NCBI RefSeq assembly: GCF_003334855.1
Contig: NZ_QOWE01000022.1
Span: forward strand, 1 to 64,000
Reading direction: 5' to 3'
DNA: 64,000 bases
From: Larkinella punicea
Lineage (GTDB): Bacteria; Bacteroidota; Bacteroidia; Cytophagales; Spirosomataceae
The notes under the pieces were generated by a model that ran no database searches, had not been told where the DNA came from, and was given only the letters and a program-made list of their open reading frames with translations. Below are positions 19,332 to 28,460 of the stretch, one piece after another; within the stretch, counting starts at the first letter, position 1; each line of letters begins with the position of its first letter. The position numbers and the translations under genes were made by a program.

Positions 19332-19660
19332 TACTGCACCGAAAGCAACCCTTTTTGCTTATTGTGCTTGTATGCATAGATAACGAATAGACTCATTATG
19401 TTGGTTTACTTCCCACTAGAAAACGATCATTCCCCTACCGATCATATCAATTACAACCGTGAATGCATGGGGGCGTATCAACCAATAGGCATAAAATTAC
19501 AGTTGGGAATACATGTTTCTCAATAAATTGCCACTGGATAATCAGTGTTGGAATGAGCTGGGTTCGACTGAAAAATGAGATGAAGACTCGACGGCTCCGA
19601 CCTCCCTGCAAAATCTTTAACCGTACGTAGTTAATTAACCCTTGATTGCCAAAACGACAA
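19332..19660. other. Divergent intergenic region, about 330 nt
   Basis: The spacer lies between two diverging genes and must carry both promoters. No confident TANNTTTG/TTG pair, repeat or RNA structure was found by eye. Confidence 0.5.
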
Positions 19661-20605
19661 ATGAAATTACGGACTCGTTTAGTGGGATTGGTGGGCTTGA
19701 CCGTAATTTTAGTCAGTCAGCCAACTCGAGCGCAACCCATGCCGCCAGTGGCCAATATCGCTCACCCAGTAGGTATTCAGAAAGGAAAATTCATTGGCGT
19801 GGTGGTTGGTACGGCGACTTTTTATACCATTACCTTACTGACGTTACGAAAACAATGGTATAAAAAGAGGGTTCGTTTCCATCAGTTTAATGATAATGCG
19901 GAATGGCTCCAGATGGACAAAATTGGACATGCGGCAACTGCTTACGGACTAAGCCGGGGCAGTTATGAATTAATGCGATGGAGTGGCGTTAGTGAACGGG
20001 GAAGTATCGTAACGGGTGGATTATTGGCGCTATTGTTCCAGACGACGCTGGAAGTGTTTGATGGCTATTCCGAAGGTTGGGGATTTTCCAAGGGTGATAT
20101 ATTGGCCAATTTTACAGGAGTTGCGTTATTTGTTGGCCAACAGGTTGGCGTAGGTCAACAAGTCTTCAACCTTAAGTACGGATTTCGCAAGAGCATTTAC
20201 CCACCCTACCGCCCCAGGGTATTGGGACAATCAACTGGGGTACAGATGCTGAAAGATTATAACGGGCAGCAATACTGGTTTTCCTTAAACTTGGCTTCGG
20301 TAATTCCCACAGGACCCCAGTTTCCGCAGTGGCTTAACTTAAGTTTTGGATATAGCGGAGCGGGTATGGTTGGCGGAATGAAAAATCCGACTGTAGTCGA
20401 TCAGAACGGTCGTGCTATTCAATTTGAACGTTATCGACAATTTTTTCTTTCACCTGACGTAGATTTTTCCCGATTAGAAGGACTGAATCCCTCAACCAGA
20501 CGACTGATAGGAACAGCCCAATTCTTCAAAGTTGCGGCACCCTCACTGGAATATAACCGAATCAAAGGGGTTCGTTTTCACCTTTTTTTATTGCCCAAAG
20601 AATAG
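19661..20605 (+). CDS. DUF2279 (YfiM-like) membrane protein
   Basis: A 314-residue envelope protein. The signal or first helix is MKLRTRLVGLVGLTVILV, with cleavage likely after RAQ. The central block FHQFNDNAEWLQMDKIGHA, then YGLSRGSYEL and GWGFSKGDILANFTG, is the DUF2279 signature. The Asp-Lys-x-Gly-His and the Asp-(x)n-Asn residues resemble the YfiM lipoprotein family. The ATG at 19661 was preferred to an upstream TTG. Its 3' end faces the porin operon, with a 25-bp hairpin between. Confidence 0.75.
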   Translation: MKLRTRLVGLVGLTVILVSQPTRAQPMPPVANIAHPVGIQKGKFIGVVVGTATFYTITLLTLRKQWYKKRVRFHQFNDNAEWLQMDKIGHAATAYGLSRGSYELMRWSGVSERGSIVTGGLLALLFQTTLEVFDGYSEGWGFSKGDILANFTGVALFVGQQVGVGQQVFNLKYGFRKSIYPPYRPRVLGQSTGVQMLKDYNGQQYWFSLNLASVIPTGPQFPQWLNLSFGYSGAGMVGGMKNPTVVDQNGRAIQFERYRQFFLSPDVDFSRLEGLNPSTRRLIGTAQFFKVAAPSLEYNRIKGVRFHLFLLPKE

Positions 20606-20772
20606 AACCTCAAGCGAAAAGTGTACAAGGTCAATGATGGAACTACTGGGCTAATCTTTCTGATCAAACCTATTCGTTAGTTTTTTGAAAGGAATTCTCT
20701 ACTGGTCAATTGCCAATTTAGTGATTGGTGGAATTGCTGTGGTAGTCAGTTAAAGCAATACCAGCTGGATTG

Positions 20773-20825
20773 CTTATATGACAAAGGGGAGGTATCAACC
20801 TGATACCTCCCCTTTGTCATATAAG
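20773..20825. terminator. Perfect 25-bp hairpin, bidirectional terminator
   Basis: Positions 20773-20797 are the exact inverse of 20801-20825, with a 3-nt loop (ACC). The arms begin CTTATATG and end GGTATCA. It lies between a + strand gene ending at 20605 and a - strand gene ending at 20905, which is the classical place for a shared terminator. The arm length is unusual for one. Confidence 0.8.
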
Positions 20826-20904
20826 TCCCATAATTTTTATCTGTCAGTCGATGGGATCGCTGTTTACATTATCAAGCCCTACCGAGTGGTGTTCGACAGC
20901 AGTT

Positions 20905-22167
20905 TTAGAAATACGTCGAAAAACCAAACTGAAACCCAGCGGTTCTGGCGGGTGGATTGCCCAATAAATCGGTGTGCCAGAGGTAGCGGTAATTGGCCCG
21001 GATCACCGTTGTCGGTGAAGGTCGGAAGCTGATTCCTGGCACCACCGACCAGAGTTCATCGAAGATGGGATCGCTGGTTTCCGTGAACTTGCCGACGTTG
21101 TAATCTACCCGTTCGACCCGCAGTGCGAGGTTCAGTACGGCGGTGTTCCAGCCAAAAACCCGGCGTCTGACAATCGGATGAACGACATCCAGCCAACCTC
21201 CCTGCTGCATCCGTCCAAATTGCTGGGAAAACGTGGTCGGCACGTCCACGCTGGCCCAGCACCATTCGCCATTGAGAACCGTTTTGGTCGGCAAAACAGT
21301 ATTGAAATCCAGCGCCCACACGTCGACGCGACGGCGTTTGTCCAGGACCAGGCCATCGTCCTGAAATTTGTTAAATACGCCACCCATCCACGAAATGCCG
21401 ATCTCACCAACCCGACGGCGCTTCAGGGCGGTTTTCAGCGTCACCATAGGAACCCCATTGAAACTTTCTTCAAATCGATCTTCATTCGCTTTGGTGGCGG
21501 GGAGCCAGGTCCGGTTTTCACCGTTGACAATGATCCGGTCATCAAACCCATTAGTCACGTAGCCTTCGTAAGCCCAAACCCAGTTGCGCCGGTAAACTTT
21601 CCCGTAAATGCCGAATCCGACATTGCTCCAGGTGGAAGGAATAATGGTCGTCGAAGAAAGTGGCCGGTCGATGAACTCCCACTTGGGGCCATCGTGGTTC
21701 TGGTTGAACGACCCGATGGGGTTCATAATGATACCCCCGCGCAGGTTCAACATGGGATTTAGTTCAATATCCAAAGCCGCAAATTCGATATTGATTTCTT
21801 TGGTGCCGTCCTCGAATTCCAGTTCCGTCAAAAATTTGATCCGTCGGTTGATCGTTGAAGCCAGGAAGATCGTCATCCGGCGCATCTGAAACGACAGCCC
21901 TTCGGTAACGCCATCCGTTTGCATGTATTGCGTGTTGGCCTCCAGGTAACCACCAACCGACACGGGTGATTTGCCCACTGACAGAAACGGTCGGTCATAG
22001 GTAGCGTCCATATTCAGTTTGAGCTGAACATCTTTGGCCGTTCGCAGGGTCGTGTCCCGACCAAATAATTGATCGAAAGCCGCCGGGTTGGACTTTGTGG
22101 TGTCGGTTTGTGCCCACGAGGTTGTCCACACCAGCAGCCCGACCATAAGTCGTAAAATGGTTTTCAT
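20905..22167 (-). CDS. Phosphate-selective porin OprO/OprP-like outer-membrane protein
   Basis: A 420-residue outer-membrane beta-barrel. The signal peptide MKTILRLMVGLLVWTTSWAQ is followed by repeated amphipathic strands with aromatic girdles, and the barrel ends in an aromatic residue (GFSTYF). The run RRMTIFLASTINRRIKFLTE with GGIIMNPIGSFNQNHDGP is typical of the OprO/OprP-type porin family in Bacteroidota. It is the last gene of a three-gene minus-strand unit; its start lies 2 nt after the Rieske gene. Uptake of oxyanions is possible, but substrate is not shown. Confidence 0.8.
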   Translation of the reverse strand: MKTILRLMVGLLVWTTSWAQTDTTKSNPAAFDQLFGRDTTLRTAKDVQLKLNMDATYDRPFLSVGKSPVSVGGYLEANTQYMQTDGVTEGLSFQMRRMTIFLASTINRRIKFLTELEFEDGTKEINIEFAALDIELNPMLNLRGGIIMNPIGSFNQNHDGPKWEFIDRPLSSTTIIPSTWSNVGFGIYGKVYRRNWVWAYEGYVTNGFDDRIIVNGENRTWLPATKANEDRFEESFNGVPMVTLKTALKRRRVGEIGISWMGGVFNKFQDDGLVLDKRRRVDVWALDFNTVLPTKTVLNGEWCWASVDVPTTFSQQFGRMQQGGWLDVVHPIVRRRVFGWNTAVLNLALRVERVDYNVGKFTETSDPIFDELWSVVPGISFRPSPTTVIRANYRYLWHTDLLGNPPARTAGFQFGFSTYF

Positions 22168-22169
22168 AG

Positions 22170-22634
22170 TTAGCCAACGTGGATAAAAATGGTTTGTGGA
22201 TCAGTCGATACGCGGTAAGCGGTTAGGTTTTTCTCAGCGGGGCCTTCGGTGACTTTGCCTGAGCTGTCGTACTCGCTACCGTGCGCCGGGCAGGTCAGGT
22301 GACCATCGTGCGCGTTGAGTTCATTGCCTTGATGGGTACATTTCATCAAAACCGCCGAATAGTCGTCAGCACTCCGACGGTAGAGATAAATCGGGTGCGA
22401 CTGACCTTTGAGTTCGACCAATATAAACGGGCGGATACTGACTTCCCCCTTTTTGGATACCGCTTCAAATTCTTTTCGGTTGATCTGAATAATTTTACCG
22501 TTTAAAACCGGCAATTGGGCGTAATACACGCTTTTACAACCGGCCGTGAACAACGAAAGGCCAATGAGACCAGCGCAGGTGGCGCCACAGGATTTCAGAA
22601 ATGTCAGGCGGTCGATGGTATGAGTTGATTGCAT
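22170..22634 (-). CDS. Rieske [2Fe-2S] lipoprotein
   Basis: A 154-residue exported electron-transfer protein. The N-terminus carries a membrane/lipoprotein signal (lipobox FTAGC). The cluster ligands appear as C-T-H (KCTHQGNE) and C-P-A-H-G (TCPAHGSEYD), the standard C-x-H ... C-x-x-H spacing, followed by a Gly-rich loop. It lies between a di-haem protein and a porin in one operon, so it probably shuttles electrons for that periplasmic system. Confidence 0.88.
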   Translation of the reverse strand: MQSTHTIDRLTFLKSCGATCAGLIGLSLFTAGCKSVYYAQLPVLNGKIIQINRKEFEAVSKKGEVSIRPFILVELKGQSHPIYLYRRSADDYSAVLMKCTHQGNELNAHDGHLTCPAHGSEYDSSGKVTEGPAEKNLTAYRVSTDPQTIFIHVG

Positions 22635-22656
22635 ACGAAACTTCGATTAAGAGTTC

Positions 22657-23892
22657 TTATAGTGAGTTAAGAAATTGGAGGAGTTTTGAACGATCATCGG
22701 CACCGAGTTGGATGTAACGTTCCGTGGTTTTGGCGGCTTCTCCGGCGTGTAGGCGAATGGCTTCGTCCACCGACCGGGCCCTGCCGTCGTGTAGCAAATA
22801 TTCCTGCCCGCCCTGCGAGTTTTTCGACAAACCCAGTCCCCAAAGCGGAGGAGTTCGCCACTCGGCGGTTTTAGCAGTACCTTCGGTATACCCATCGTCG
22901 AGCCCCTTACCCATGTCGTGCAGCAGCAAATCCGTATAGGGCGCAAACGTCTTTTTTGACAAGACGGCCACGTCCGATTGGGGCGTTGTCCACTCCGGTG
23001 TATGGCATTTGGCGCAGCCTACCTGCACAAATAGTTGCTTGCCAGCGATGACATTAGCATCTGCGGCATTACGCTGGACCGGTACGCGCAATGTGCGCAG
23101 GTAAAAAACCACATCGTTGACCCGCGACCCTGGTACTTCCGGATCGGGAACACCATCGCCCGCCTGGCCGGAAACTGCGTAATTAATCGGATCGACGGGA
23201 TCGAACGGGCTGGTGATGCCCATATCCTGCTTATAGGCATTGACAGTCTGGTGCTGTAGATCGACTGCGGCCGCCTTCTTTCCAAATCGGCCAACGTAGC
23301 GTGGGGTATGACCCACGGTGGTTTGCGGTTTATGAAACCATTGCGGTTGAAAGTAGGCCGGAGCGTCAATCAGGTTGGGAACCCCGGAAATGCCGTCACT
23401 ATCCTTATCATCCGGATCAGCATTAGCCAGTATTTGTTCATCAGACAAAGCGCCCAATAATCCCAGGCCCGTATTAGCTGGTGGCGTAAATCGGGAAAAA
23501 GTGGCTCCTGCAGGTATCGTCTCTGGAGAGTGTCCCCCAATGGCCCGGTTCTGAAGCTGAGGTCCACCCATCTGCATAAATGTATTTCCCGTTTCATCAA
23601 TCTGACCAAAACGGGTCAGGGTGGTAAATGGGTGACCTTTCCCATCACCAGCATGACAACTCCCACAGGAGGTAGCTACGAAAGTAGGTCCCAGGCCGGT
23701 GGCCGCGGTGAAAACTTCATTATTAAAGGCTACATCACCCCGCAAAAATTGGGCATTTTGTTCGGGAGTCAAATCGCCGATTGGACCATCAAGTAATTGG
23801 TCGTCGGCCGGTGTTCCGGGTAGCAGGGCATCACAGGCACTGACTAACCAGAACAGGCTGCTCAAAATGAGCAAAACGGATATGGTTTTCAT
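22657..23892 (-). CDS. Di-haem oxidoreductase family (DUF1111) lipoprotein
   Basis: A 411-residue periplasmic cytochrome. The ATG at 23890-23892 gives a lipoprotein signal with lipobox LVSAC (Cys20). Two haem-attachment motifs are visible: CGSCH at about residue 90 and CAKCH near residue 305. Between them is RAIGGHSPETIPAGATFSRF, a family hallmark, and WFHKPQTTVGHTPRYVGRFG. This 'thiol oxidoreductase' family sits beside imelysin, porin or Rieske genes. A longer upstream in-frame extension lacks any signal and was not used. Confidence 0.85.
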   Translation of the reverse strand: MKTISVLLILSSLFWLVSACDALLPGTPADDQLLDGPIGDLTPEQNAQFLRGDVAFNNEVFTAATGLGPTFVATSCGSCHAGDGKGHPFTTLTRFGQIDETGNTFMQMGGPQLQNRAIGGHSPETIPAGATFSRFTPPANTGLGLLGALSDEQILANADPDDKDSDGISGVPNLIDAPAYFQPQWFHKPQTTVGHTPRYVGRFGKKAAAVDLQHQTVNAYKQDMGITSPFDPVDPINYAVSGQAGDGVPDPEVPGSRVNDVVFYLRTLRVPVQRNAADANVIAGKQLFVQVGCAKCHTPEWTTPQSDVAVLSKKTFAPYTDLLLHDMGKGLDDGYTEGTAKTAEWRTPPLWGLGLSKNSQGGQEYLLHDGRARSVDEAIRLHAGEAAKTTERYIQLGADDRSKLLQFLNSL

Positions 23893-24087
23893 GAAGAGTC
23901 GATTTAAAGTATTCCCCCTTACTAGAAGTACTGGGTAACAGGCTATAGTGGCAGGTTCGGGCAAAGGGGGAGTGACTTTTGCCCGAATACAGCAAAATTG
24001 ACGGCAACAACCGCGCATACTGACTAAGCTTATTTCCTGGTGGGGAAATAAGCAGATAGAGTCCAGCAGTAGTTGGGTGTAATTGGA

Positions 24088-24456
24088 TTAAAGAATCGGA
24101 GGGCCTCGAGGTGAAAAAGTAAAGAAAACGGATGACCAACTTCTGGCTGTATATTGAAAAATCCGACTGATTGTCGTATCAGTTACCCACGGAGTAATCT
24201 CAAACTGAAGAAAATCATACGGAAGATAGCTGGCATGTCCGAACGATTGCAGTAAGGTCAGCTCGTTTCGGGTGTGATTATTTGGCAGGTAGGGGCAATT
24301 ACCTTTCGTTGGCCAATATGGGTGAGCGTGCACAATAACCCGTCCATCCGCCAGCCGATGGGCGTGCTGGAAAAAGACGTTATTAAACAGGATCAGCGCA
24401 TAAAATGCGAAGAGCAGGCTTGCTAACGGTCGACGGATCGAATTGAGTGCAGTCAC
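24088..24456 (-). CDS. Small exported His-containing protein, unknown
   Basis: A 122-residue protein with one N-terminal membrane/signal segment (PLASLLFAFYALILFNNVFF) followed by QHAHRLADGRVIVHAHPYW, a His-rich patch of the kind seen in small Bacteroidota hypotheticals near metal or redox genes. No family was assigned. It lies about 195 nt upstream of the di-haem gene on the same strand and may head that operon. Confidence 0.55.
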   Translation of the reverse strand: MTALNSIRRPLASLLFAFYALILFNNVFFQHAHRLADGRVIVHAHPYWPTKGNCPYLPNNHTRNELTLLQSFGHASYLPYDFLQFEITPWVTDTTISRIFQYTARSWSSVFFTFSPRGPPIL

Positions 24457-24728
24457 TGGATAGGGCCTAAGAGTCAGTAAGATAGCGGTTTTTTAGGAAG
24501 TATAATAAAAGCGGTCGATAGTTTATAAATTTTGCAGTAATACAATGAAAGGTGGCGACTATACAGGTTTAGATTTTTTTGGCCTTTTTAAAACGAATTG
24601 GCCAGCAATCCCCGAATGCCTCTCTCTTGTAGGCTGAACGACCGGGTTACCGGCACAGTTGCATTGACGGCTTGGCTTTCGGAGTGATTGATGATTTTAT
24701 TAGGTTAACTGTTACACTAAATACGAGT

Positions 24729-25274
24729 TTAAACGGTCTTTCGTGAAAGCCTGTAGATGCCCCACCAGGCTGTTGGTGCAAGAATCACCACGCTTGCCAT
24801 GCCTGGGAAATAACCATATGGATCTGAGGTAAAAAAAGGCAAGAAAAAATGAGCAAGTTCGGTGATTCCCATCGCCGTAAAAAATGTCCAGGAAAGATAG
24901 TAACCGAAGTTATTGCTCCGCTTCACCAGAAACGGAATGAGAAGCCAGGTTCCTGCAAAAGCGTAAAGCAGATAAGCGAGAAACGAATTTGCTTCTGGGA
25001 CAGGCACCCTGGTAATTTCAGAAAGCCGGGGGAAAAAGTTCATCCGACGCTCTTCGTATTTATGCAGAACAAAGAAAGCAAGTGATAAGAAGTAAGGCAT
25101 TTTAATGGTCGCAAAAGAGGGTTTAGTTGATATAATCAGCCATAGAATAAAACCGCCTAAAAAACCGGACGCAAAAAAGAACATAGGCAGGAGCCCAAGT
25201 AGTATATAGCCAAGCACCAGCACCGCTATTGTAAAAAGTAGTGCAGCGATGACAGTAAATGTATCTTTTTTCAT
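24729..25274 (-). CDS. Uncharacterised polytopic membrane protein
   Basis: A 181-residue protein with about five membrane helices (near 7-27, 30-48, 55-70, 93-115 and 125-145, plus a last one near 155-175). No catalytic motif or known family is recognised. A conserved-looking HKYEERRMNFFPR loop lies between helices and could be a substrate site. It stands just outside the recombinase pair. Confidence 0.65.
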   Translation of the reverse strand: MKKDTFTVIAALLFTIAVLVLGYILLGLLPMFFFASGFLGGFILWLIISTKPSFATIKMPYFLSLAFFVLHKYEERRMNFFPRLSEITRVPVPEANSFLAYLLYAFAGTWLLIPFLVKRSNNFGYYLSWTFFTAMGITELAHFFLPFFTSDPYGYFPGMASVVILAPTAWWGIYRLSRKTV

Positions 25275-25320
25275 TTGGTGAAATTTTAGTAACGCCTATT
25301 TATGATACGCTGAACTAGTT

Positions 25321-26004
25321 TTATCCATTCCCTAATTTGAGCAGACGCTGAACTTGCACGGCCTGGAATAATTTTCCCCGTCGCGTGCGAAAACCGTGTT
25401 CGTTGAGTGTATTGGCAATAGTGGTCCAGGACTGAGCGACCTGTCGCATGGACTGAGCCAAGGCCAGCGCCCGGCGGTTGTTGAGATGCTGGCGGGCATT
25501 GAGCTGGCGGACTTCGAGGCCCCGTTGGGTTGCCGCTTGAGTGAGATTGGCCGGCGTACCCAGTTGAAAACCTGCTTTTTTTTTCTGGGCTAAAGCTTGC
25601 CGGGTTCGTTCCGAAATTAGCTCTCGCTCGTGCTGGGCCATACTCGCCATCACACCAATGGTTAGGGTGTTAGCCTGGGGCATGTCCGCACACACAAAAG
25701 AAACGCCTGAATCCTTAAGCGTAAAAATAAAAGCAATGTTACGCGTTAGCCGGTCCAGTTTGGCGATCAGTAGCACCGCTCCACTTTGCTTGCAGAAGTC
25801 GATCGCCTGGAGAAGTTGGGGTCGGTTATTATTCTTACCCGACTCAATATCGGTGAACTCGGCGAGTGTTTTTCCTTCTTTTCCTAAAAAGGAATTTACA
25901 CTCGCTTTCTGAGCCTCCAAGCCTAACCCACTCGCTCCCTGCTTTTGGGTGGAGACGCGGTAGTAAACTACATATTGGTTCGAGTGGGTAGGGGTTGAAA
26001 TCAT
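25321..26004 (-). CDS. Serine recombinase (resolvase family), copy 1
   Basis: About 227 residues. The catalytic domain begins YVVYYRVST with the nucleophilic Ser at about 18, continues through ESGKNNNRPQLLQAI and KLDRLTRN, and ends in QHERELISERT, the expected resolvase pattern. A C-terminal helix-turn-helix (ANTLNEHGFRTRRG) completes it. The ATG at 26002-26004 was preferred to a longer upstream frame without family similarity. It is about half identical by eye to the next, divergently transcribed recombinase. Confidence 0.9.
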   Translation of the reverse strand: MISTPTHSNQYVVYYRVSTQKQGASGLGLEAQKASVNSFLGKEGKTLAEFTDIESGKNNNRPQLLQAIDFCKQSGAVLLIAKLDRLTRNIAFIFTLKDSGVSFVCADMPQANTLTIGVMASMAQHERELISERTRQALAQKKKAGFQLGTPANLTQAATQRGLEVRQLNARQHLNNRRALALAQSMRQVAQSWTTIANTLNEHGFRTRRGKLFQAVQVQRLLKLGNG

Positions 26005-26177
26005 GATTACAAAAATAATGCTAATTTTACATTTTCTAAACGTGCGTTGCGAAAACGTTATAAGAGCACTTTTTTTCTTACTTTTATCCGTGGAACACCT
26101 GCAAGAATCAAATTTTGTTGGAAAGGGGAAGAAGGGTTCATTTTTTCTCCCCATTCCAATACCTCTATATATAAGGA

Positions 26178-26831
26178 ATGAAATACGTACCCTACTACCG
26201 GGTCTCGACCGCCAGCCAGGGAAAGAGTGGCCTGGGTCTTTCGGCGCAACGGGAAATTGTGAACCGGTTCCTCAAAACCGAAGATGAACTCTTACCCGAA
26301 TTCATCGAAGTGGAGTCGGGCAAGAATAATAACCGTCCCCAACTGACGGCCGCCATCGCTTTTGCCAAACAACACCGGGCACGTTTACTGATTGCCAAAT
26401 TGGATCGACTCAGCCGTAATGTCTCCTTTATCTTTTCCTTGCGTAATTCTGAGGTGGACTTTGTGGCCTGCGACATTCCCGATGCCAATACACTCACCGT
26501 AGGAATCATGGCGGTACTCGCCCAGCACGAACGGGAATTAATTGGCGAACGGACGCGAGCCGCTTTGCAGGCCAAGAAAGCCCAGGGGTATACATTAGGG
26601 ATGCCCAATATCACGCCGGCCATTACGCAGAAGGGTTTGGAAATCCGTCAGCAGAACGCGCGCAGCCATCAGGCCAATTTGCAAGCGGCTGAACTCGTCC
26701 GGTTGTATCGTAAAGATGGACTCACGTATGCGGCTGTCGCGGAGCGCTTAAATGCTATGGGCTATCGAACCCGAAGAGGGAACAAATTCTTTGCCATGAG
26801 TGCCCAACGATTAGATGCAAAAACGCAATGA
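26178..26831 (+). CDS. Serine recombinase (resolvase family), copy 2
   Basis: 217 residues. The nucleophilic Ser is about 10 in YVPYYRVST, followed by the same ESGKNNNRPQL and IAKLDRLSRN block as copy 1, QHERELIGERT, and a C-terminal helix-turn-helix (AERLNAMGYRTRRG). It is divergent from copy 1 with 173 nt between, where a shared recombination or operator site would be expected. Such resolvases act on circular or integrated mobile DNA. Confidence 0.9.
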   Translation: MKYVPYYRVSTASQGKSGLGLSAQREIVNRFLKTEDELLPEFIEVESGKNNNRPQLTAAIAFAKQHRARLLIAKLDRLSRNVSFIFSLRNSEVDFVACDIPDANTLTVGIMAVLAQHERELIGERTRAALQAKKAQGYTLGMPNITPAITQKGLEIRQQNARSHQANLQAAELVRLYRKDGLTYAAVAERLNAMGYRTRRGNKFFAMSAQRLDAKTQ

Positions 26832-27211
26832 TTACTTTTGTAAGGCAATGATATACAGGTATATAAATTCCTGATCTACTATTTTTAATCCGTATGATGA
26901 AAGGTGTTTAAAGCAAGCCCAGGTATGCAAATCAGGAAATAGTGCGGATCTAAATCTTGACTACGGCAAACGTTTGATGAAGTAATTACACAGGAAACCC
27001 CAACATTGACTACCGAAATCAAGGACACTTTCGAGGGTTTATCTGCTGATTTTAGGCACTGCTGGTCCGCTAATCCCGGTTTAAATACAAAAAAAATAAC
27101 GAAAAAATGTGTTAATTGTCTTATTTTATATATTAAATAGTTGTATTATATGATATAAATGATTATATTTATATCATAATCAATGAGTTAAACACGTAAT
27201 TATTGACCCCT
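26832..27211. other. 380-nt AT-rich spacer before the ArdC-like gene
   Basis: No supported gene. The right half is strongly AT-rich and carries a 10-bp inverted repeat (separate entry) just before the next start codon. The left half carries no visible structure. Confidence 0.6.
27151..27176. promoter_or_regulatory. 10-bp inverted repeat upstream of the ArdC-like gene
   Basis: TGATATAAAT at 27151-27160 is exactly inverted at 27167-27176 (ATTTATATCA), with 6 nt between. The dyad lies 36 nt before the ATG and is placed like an operator for a repressor. No repressor gene is adjacent. Confidence 0.5.
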
Positions 27212-28129
27212 ATGCAACCTAAGAAATTAACCTCCGCTAATGACATTGATGTGTTTCAAAAGGTCACCAACCTGTTTATTGAAAAGCTCGAAAACGGCGT
27301 GAACCCTTGGGTTAAATCGTGGTCTACCGTGGGATTGGTCCCCCAGAATTATTTCAATAAAAATACGTATCAGGGGATTAATTTGTTCCTGCTGTCGCTC
27401 AGCCCGTATGATGTACCGTTCTTTTGCACCTTTAACCAGGCCCGGGAAAACGGCGGCACCATCAAAAAAGGGGCGAAATCACTACCGGTTATTTACTGGA
27501 ATTTTGTGGACAGCAAAACCGAAACGATCACGGGCCCCGATGGAACCGAGCAACCTAAGAAAAAGGCCTTTATCAAGTATTACAACGTCTTTAACATCCG
27601 CGATGTCGAAGGCATTGACTTTGTGTTGCCCGCTCTCCCAACGAATCCGAATGAACCGATTCAGATTTGTGAAACCATCGTTGCCCAGATGCCGCAAGCC
27701 CCCGCTATTCGGCACACCAACAAAGCCCGAGCCTATTACAGCCCCTCGGCTGATTTAGTCAATATGCCGGATCAAGAACAGTTTTCCAGTTCAAAGACGT
27801 ATTACAGCGTTTTATTCCACGAGCTGACCCACAGTACCGGTCATGAAAGCCGGTTGAACCGGGAGGGAGTCACGGAGCTTTGCCCGTTTGGTTCGACCAA
27901 TTATTCGAAGGAAGAATTAGTCGCCGAATTGGGTGCCGCCTTTCTAAATACGTTTACCGGCATCGCTGATGAAACTTTACTGGATAATTCAGCCGCCTAC
28001 TTAAAAGGCTGGTTGAAGCCGCTACGGGACGATAAGAAATTCATTTTCTGGGCCGCCAAAGAGGCACAAAAAGCGGTTCAGTTCATCGCTCCGGTCCTGA
28101 GCGATCTACAGCCCGAACCCCTGGAATAA
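27212..28129 (+). CDS. ArdC-like antirestriction / ssDNA-binding protein with zincin domain
   Basis: 305 residues. The N-terminal half (FIEKLENGVNPWVKSW, then NTYQGINLFLLSL, then KKGAKSLPVIYW) is the ArdC N-terminal ssDNA-binding domain. The C-terminal half holds a zinc-metallopeptidase motif, FHELTHSTGHESRL at about residue 200, and a downstream YSKEELVAELGAAFL with the third ligand Glu. ArdC-like proteins ride on plasmids and other conjugative elements and can protect incoming DNA from restriction. An ATG at 27212 was preferred over an upstream TTG. A strong terminator follows. Confidence 0.88.
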   Translation: MQPKKLTSANDIDVFQKVTNLFIEKLENGVNPWVKSWSTVGLVPQNYFNKNTYQGINLFLLSLSPYDVPFFCTFNQARENGGTIKKGAKSLPVIYWNFVDSKTETITGPDGTEQPKKKAFIKYYNVFNIRDVEGIDFVLPALPTNPNEPIQICETIVAQMPQAPAIRHTNKARAYYSPSADLVNMPDQEQFSSSKTYYSVLFHELTHSTGHESRLNREGVTELCPFGSTNYSKEELVAELGAAFLNTFTGIADETLLDNSAAYLKGWLKPLRDDKKFIFWAAKEAQKAVQFIAPVLSDLQPEPLE

Positions 28130-28140
28130 CGCCAGCCAAA

Positions 28141-28169
28141 GGCCCGCAGTAAAGCGGGCCACTTTTTTT
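28141..28169 (+). terminator. Rho-independent terminator after the ArdC-like gene
   Basis: GGCCCGC (28141-28147) pairs with GCGGGCC (28154-28160) around AGTAAA, followed by AC and seven T (28163-28169). It lies 12 nt after the stop codon. A second small hairpin, CCCGGC/GCCGGG around TTT, follows at 28178-28192. Confidence 0.9.
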
Positions 28170-28230
28170 CACAACGGCCCGGCTTTGCCGGGATCCCAGA
28201 ACAACCATTGGGGTGAAAATTAGCGAATCG

Positions 28231-28446
28231 ATGGGAAAACCACTTGATTTGTGCGGATTTACGCCTATTGACCAGCAACCGAGAGGGCTCTTACTGGGTT
28301 TTGAGGTCGTTGGTACCGAGTACCGACTCGAGCATAGCGATCACCGAACGGCTCGTAACACCGCCCAATGGCGGCTATTCGTTTTACCTGACCGGATGAC
28401 CCGGATAGGCACGTTTTTATCGTCCTATCGGAACCTGAAATTTTGA
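28231..28446 (+). CDS. Small uncharacterised protein
   Basis: A 71-residue open frame (ATG at 28231; a GTG at 28213 is also in frame). No family recognised. The run IDQQPRGLLLGFEVVGTEYRLEHSDHRTARNTAQWRLFVLPD looks like a beta-strand mini-domain. It is followed within 15 nt by another small same-strand gene, which gives it modest support. Confidence 0.4.
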   Translation: MGKPLDLCGFTPIDQQPRGLLLGFEVVGTEYRLEHSDHRTARNTAQWRLFVLPDRMTRIGTFLSSYRNLKF

Positions 28447-28460
28447 CTTGTAAAATCGTC

